The translations under genes were made by a program, and so were the position numbers. A model generated the notes under the pieces. That model had not been told where the DNA came from. It saw only the letters and a program-made list of their open reading frames with translations, and ran no database searches. Shown here piece by piece: positions 61,193-64,000 of a DNA stretch of 64,000 nucleotides; position 1 is the stretch's first letter; each line of letters starts with the position of its first letter. This DNA is from Oscillospiraceae bacterium (GTDB lineage: Bacteria > Bacillota > Clostridia > Oscillospirales > Ruminococcaceae), in NCBI GenBank assembly GCA_017427265.1, contig JAFRTG010000027.1, positions 1 to 64,000 of the forward strand, written 5' to 3'.

Positions 61193-61477
61193 ATGACACT
61201 TGACGACGAAACGCAAGAGCGGATCCGCAATCTTCTCAATGCATGCACAGAAATCGCCAAGGCGTTTGCAGAGCAGGCGGCGGATGCTCTTGGAAAGTTG
61301 TCGGATGCAATCCGTCAGGCCGCAGGCATCGTCGTTGATCTGATTCCGGATATTGTCGATGTCGTGAAGGAACAGACCAGGACAAAGCCGCCGAGAGCTC
61401 TGGTTCGCTGCATTGGATGCAGACCCAAAACGACTTTACCTCACATGAAAATTCACCGATCTCAAAGGAGGTTGTAA
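61193..61477 (+). CDS. Phage hypothetical protein, 94 residues
   Basis: ATG 61193 (GGAGG upstream). Helical region (IRNLLNACTEIAKAFAEQAADALGKLSDAIRQA) followed by a basic end. Unknown. Confidence 0.65.
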   Translation: MTLDDETQERIRNLLNACTEIAKAFAEQAADALGKLSDAIRQAAGIVVDLIPDIVDVVKEQTRTKPPRALVRCIGCRPKTTLPHMKIHRSQRRL

Positions 61478-61480
61478 AAA

Positions 61481-61663
61481 ATGATGGATTCAACGCATAG
61501 ACCGACAGACACGCCGTTATACCGGCTGTGTCCGGATTGTAAGCAGCGGACAGACTGGGATACAATGTTCTGGCTCAATGGCCGGTGCTATTGCCCCAAG
61601 TGCTATGAACGCCGAAGAGCGGAGGAAAAGATCGAACGTGCAATGAAGGAGGCTAAGACATGA
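61481..61663 (+). CDS. Small zinc-finger-like protein
   Basis: 60 residues. CPDCKQRTDWDTMFWLNGRCYCPKC forms a four-Cys site, followed by a charged helix. AAAGGAGG lies before the ATG; overlaps the activator gene by ATGA. Confidence 0.72.
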   Translation: MMDSTHRPTDTPLYRLCPDCKQRTDWDTMFWLNGRCYCPKCYERRRAEEKIERAMKEAKT

Positions 61664-62073
61664 CACCGAAAGAATATCTGTTGCAGTACCGTGATGCAGT
61701 ACGACGGGCATCCGCTGCTCAGGAACACCTTGCGGAGCTGCGGGCAATGGCCGAGCGCATTACGCCGAATTACGGCGCCAGTGGCGGCGGAACACATCAG
61801 ACCGGCGACCGTCTCGGTGCAGCCGTCGCAAAGATCGTGGATGCAGAAACGAAAGTCGATTCTGAAATCGAACTGCTGATTGCAACCGAACGCGAAATCA
61901 AACGGGCGATTGATTCCGTGGAGGATGAGCGGCTGCGCAATATCCTTTACCGCCGTTACATTTGCGGCGATAAGTGGGAAGTCATTGCGGTGGCACTGAA
62001 CATCGAGTATCGCTGGCTTCTCAGACTGCACGGAAGAGCCTTGCAGGAAGTACAGAATAAAATTGACCATTGA
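61660..62073 (+). CDS. Sigma-like late transcription activator
   Basis: 137 residues. The end (LRNILYRRYICGDKWEVIAVALNIEYRWLLRLHGRALQEV) is a sigma-70 region 4-like helix-turn-helix of the RinA/ArpU/DUF1492 type that turns on phage late genes. Position before the structural genes fits. Confidence 0.85.
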   Translation: MTPKEYLLQYRDAVRRASAAQEHLAELRAMAERITPNYGASGGGTHQTGDRLGAAVAKIVDAETKVDSEIELLIATEREIKRAIDSVEDERLRNILYRRYICGDKWEVIAVALNIEYRWLLRLHGRALQEVQNKIDH

Positions 62074-62099
62074 AAGCCACATAAAAAGTGTGCTATGAT
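62070..62099 (+). promoter_or_regulatory. Possible late promoter
   Basis: TTGAAA (62070-62075), 18-bp spacer, TATGAT (62094-62099) preceded by TGC (extended -10). It overlaps the end of the activator gene and faces the portal gene. Confidence 0.6.
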
Positions 62100-62323
62100 T
62101 AAGCTGAGAAAAGCGACGGAGCTTGAAGTGCTTTTCCGGCGGTACAGCCACAACCCCTGTGCCGCCCTTTTCCTTCTCCGTCACTCAGACGCTCGGCTCA
62201 GGCCGGGCGTTCGGTGTATACGGGGGGAGGGGTACCCCTTGCGGGCCTGCCCCAGGACTACCCGGCTCATTGCTCGTTTTCTCTCGCTGAGGTGCGATAT
62301 GATGGATAGAAGGAAGTGAAAAG
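62100..62323. other. G+C-rich gap before portal, possible packaging site
   Basis: No gene is seen. Around 62220-62240 lies GGGGGGAGGGGTACCCC, with palindrome GGGGTACCCC, of the kind found at phage cos ends. A terminase pair would normally follow, but the portal gene starts directly at 62324. Confidence 0.45.
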
Positions 62324-63550
62324 GTGAAGGAATACGGTTTGGAGTACCTGCGGGGAAAGCTCGCCGCAAAGCGGGATCGTGCAAACCTGCGGTACCAGTT
62401 CTATGAGATGAAGAATCAGATGCGGAAAATCAACGCGCTGATTCCTCCGGAGTTTGCGACGCTGACCTATGCACTCGGATGGTGCGCGAAGGCTGTGGAT
62501 TCCATTGCGGACCGTCTGATCTTTGCGGGGTTTGAGAATGACGATTTCTTATTTGACGAGATCTTCAAGATGAACAACCCCGATGTGCTGTTTGATTCGG
62601 CAGTGCTCTCCGCGACGATCTCCGCCTGCTGCTTCCTCCACATCAGCTATGGCGACGGTGATTACCCGGTGATCGAATGCATTGACGGTACAAGCGCGAC
62701 CGGCATCATCGACACCGCGACCAATCTGCTGACGGAAGGCTATGCGATCCTGGAGAATGATCCTGCGACCGGCGCGCCGCTGCGTGAGGCATATTTTCTG
62801 TCGGACCGCACTGAATACTATGTGTCCGGCGATCTCTATGATACGGTGGTGCATCCGGCGGGTGCGCCGCTGCTCGTGCCGGTGATCTACCGGCCTGACG
62901 CAATGCGTCCGTTCGGGCATTCCCGGATCAGCCGGGCGTGCATGGATATCGTGCAGACCGCAAGGCGCACACTGCTGCGCTCCGAGGTCGGCGCTGAGTT
63001 TTACAGTGTACCGCAGAAGTACATTGTCGGCATCTCGCAGAAGACGGAGTTCGACAACAAAAAGGCTTCGCTTTCCTCGTTCCTGAAAATCACGAATGAC
63101 GGCAATGCAGACAAGCCGACGCTCGGACAGTTTGAGCAGCAGAGCATGGCGCCGCACATGGAGCACATGAAAATGCTTGCATCCATGTTTGCAGGCGAAA
63201 CCGGTCTGACGCTTGACGATCTCGGATTCACGACTGACAACCCGGCGAGTTATGACGCAATCCGCGCCTCGCACGAGAGCCTGCGCCTGACTGCACGCAA
63301 GGCACAGCGCAGCTTCGGCACCGGCTTCCTCAATGCCGGTTACCTCGCAGCGTGCCTCCGTGACAATGAAACGTATAACCGCAGCGCATTCCGGGAAGTG
63401 AAGCCGGAATGGATGCCGATCTTTGAGCCGGATGCAGCTGCGCTCGGAGCGATCGGTGACTCGATCCTGAAAATCAACCAGGCGTCTGAGGGCTTCCTCG
63501 GCGCAAGGAATATCAAATCTCTCACGGGTCTGGAGAGTGATGCCGAATGA
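62324..63550 (+). CDS. Phage portal protein, SPP1 gp6-like
   Basis: 408 residues from GTG 62324 (AAGGAAG upstream). Typical features: N-terminal LRGKLAAKRDRANLRYQFYEMKN, GWCAKAVDSIADRL, RTLLRSEVGAEFYSVPQKYIVG and the LTLDDLGF...NPASYDAIRASHESLRLTARKAQRSFG region of portals. It is unrelated in sequence to the portal of the 26-33 kb cassette. Overlaps the next gene as ATGA. Confidence 0.9.
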   Translation: MKEYGLEYLRGKLAAKRDRANLRYQFYEMKNQMRKINALIPPEFATLTYALGWCAKAVDSIADRLIFAGFENDDFLFDEIFKMNNPDVLFDSAVLSATISACCFLHISYGDGDYPVIECIDGTSATGIIDTATNLLTEGYAILENDPATGAPLREAYFLSDRTEYYVSGDLYDTVVHPAGAPLLVPVIYRPDAMRPFGHSRISRACMDIVQTARRTLLRSEVGAEFYSVPQKYIVGISQKTEFDNKKASLSSFLKITNDGNADKPTLGQFEQQSMAPHMEHMKMLASMFAGETGLTLDDLGFTTDNPASYDAIRASHESLRLTARKAQRSFGTGFLNAGYLAACLRDNETYNRSAFREVKPEWMPIFEPDAAALGAIGDSILKINQASEGFLGARNIKSLTGLESDAE

Positions 63551-64000
63551 CAGTACAGGAAGAAGTCCGGCAGCGCATCGAGAGTGATGTTCTGCTTGCC
63601 AGGCTCCGGAAGAAGATCGACAGCGGCAATGGCACGTTCGATGATTCGTTTGCGTACAGCGACCGCGCCGGCAGGCTGCTCGGTGAGATCTTCGCGCAAC
63701 GTCTTCCCGGCATCCCTCTGGCAGAGCGTGAGGCGCTGTGTGTGGAGCTGCTGCGTGACCGGTACACGGACATCAACAATCTGTGCGATGCCGTGCAGAA
63801 AGCGCTGGATCAGGCAAACGGCCTGCATCTGAAACCGCAGCGTGCTCCGTTTGAGGAAGCGCGTGCGCACAAGATCGGGCACTCGACTGCTGATCAGACC
63901 GTCCCGGAGAAGACGCAGCAGCGCAGGAGCAGGTCGGCAACCGAAACCATGACCAGATCCATGCACGACGACAGGATGCAGGCCGAGGCGAAGTTCCGCA
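63547..64000 (+). CDS. Phage minor head protein, C-terminus beyond the window
   Basis: 151 codons are visible from ATG 63547, open at the right edge. Charged and helical (TVQEEVRQRIESDVLLARLRKKIDSG, FAQRLPGIPLAEREALCVELLRDRY). Its place after the portal suits a minor capsid or internal protein. Family not fixed. Confidence 0.7.
   Translation, partial: MTVQEEVRQRIESDVLLARLRKKIDSGNGTFDDSFAYSDRAGRLLGEIFAQRLPGIPLAEREALCVELLRDRYTDINNLCDAVQKALDQANGLHLKPQRAPFEEARAHKIGHSTADQTVPEKTQQRRSRSATETMTRSMHDDRMQAEAKFR

Larger units (their letters stand above)
43967..64000 (+). mobile_element. Integrated phage or phage-like element, right end outside window
   Basis: Runs from the cotJC junction past the right edge, at least 20 kb. 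It has the order integration, lysogeny control, antirepressor, small accessory genes, replication, late activator, portal and minor head protein, all rightward except the first four. The genes are intact and overlap by 4-20 bp as in active phages. Confidence 0.9.

Overview
The window looks like a chromosome segment of a gut Ruminococcus or close relative (Oscillospiraceae, Clostridia). The signs are secreted proteins ending in dockerin-type calcium repeats, very large BspA-like leucine-rich-repeat (LRR) surface proteins with a Thr-rich linker, strong AGGAGG ribosome sites, TTGACA/TATAAT promoters often with an extended -10, and a CotJC-type manganese catalase. No tRNA, rRNA or CRISPR array was seen. 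Genus assignment is inference.

Layout. 1-23000 is a secretion and surface region. It holds two paralogous giant LRR proteins on the minus strand (1-3499, cut by the window edge; 9952-17349, with dockerin). Between them is a plus-strand cassette with a near-consensus promoter: a small secreted protein, two tandem paralogous lipoproteins, an ABC ATPase and a large two-halved permease (3741-9809). Then come a secreted or soluble FAD oxidoreductase (17765-19423) and two secreted thermolysin-type metalloproteases, only one with a dockerin (19508-22996). 23258-23790 has no recognisable gene but contains strong hairpins. A second ABC exporter pair lies at 23791-26059.

26271-33753 is a compact minus-strand set of phage head genes (small and large terminase, portal, capsid, protease-like, connectors, hub-like) with no integrase, lysis, tape-measure or lysogeny genes. 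Its two gene gaps are filled by five copies of a roughly 110-120 bp hairpin-rich repeat. It is a prophage remnant or a domesticated cassette.

34117-43329 is ordinary chromosome on the plus strand: orphan MazF-family toxin, two membrane-anchored cyclophilins (one apparently catalytically dead), murA, an alpha/beta hydrolase, a possible MNT/HEPN pair, a CYTH phosphatase, a 58-residue membrane protein, ispE, and a dockerin-bearing secreted protein behind a highly structured 5' leader.

43966 to beyond the right edge is an integrated phage or phage-like element. Its large serine recombinase lies 16 bp from a cotJC manganese catalase gene that lacks its first 30 or so codons, so the element has split cotJC. 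From left to right the element carries recombinase, DnaQ-like exonuclease, ImmA-type peptidase and repressor (leftward); then, across a three-operator switch, a Cro-like protein, an antirepressor, a string of tiny overlapping genes, PcfK/PcfJ-like proteins, Gp157-like protein, ATPase, helicase, VRR-NUC nuclease, SSB-like protein, primase-helicase, a large inverted iteron-like array that may be its replication origin, more tiny genes, a sigma-like late activator, and a portal protein. No terminase precedes the portal. The most interesting items are the cotJC-interrupting element with its switch and candidate origin, the small-secreted-protein/lipoprotein/ABC cassette, the structured leader at 41726-41820, and the hairpin repeats in the phage head cassette.
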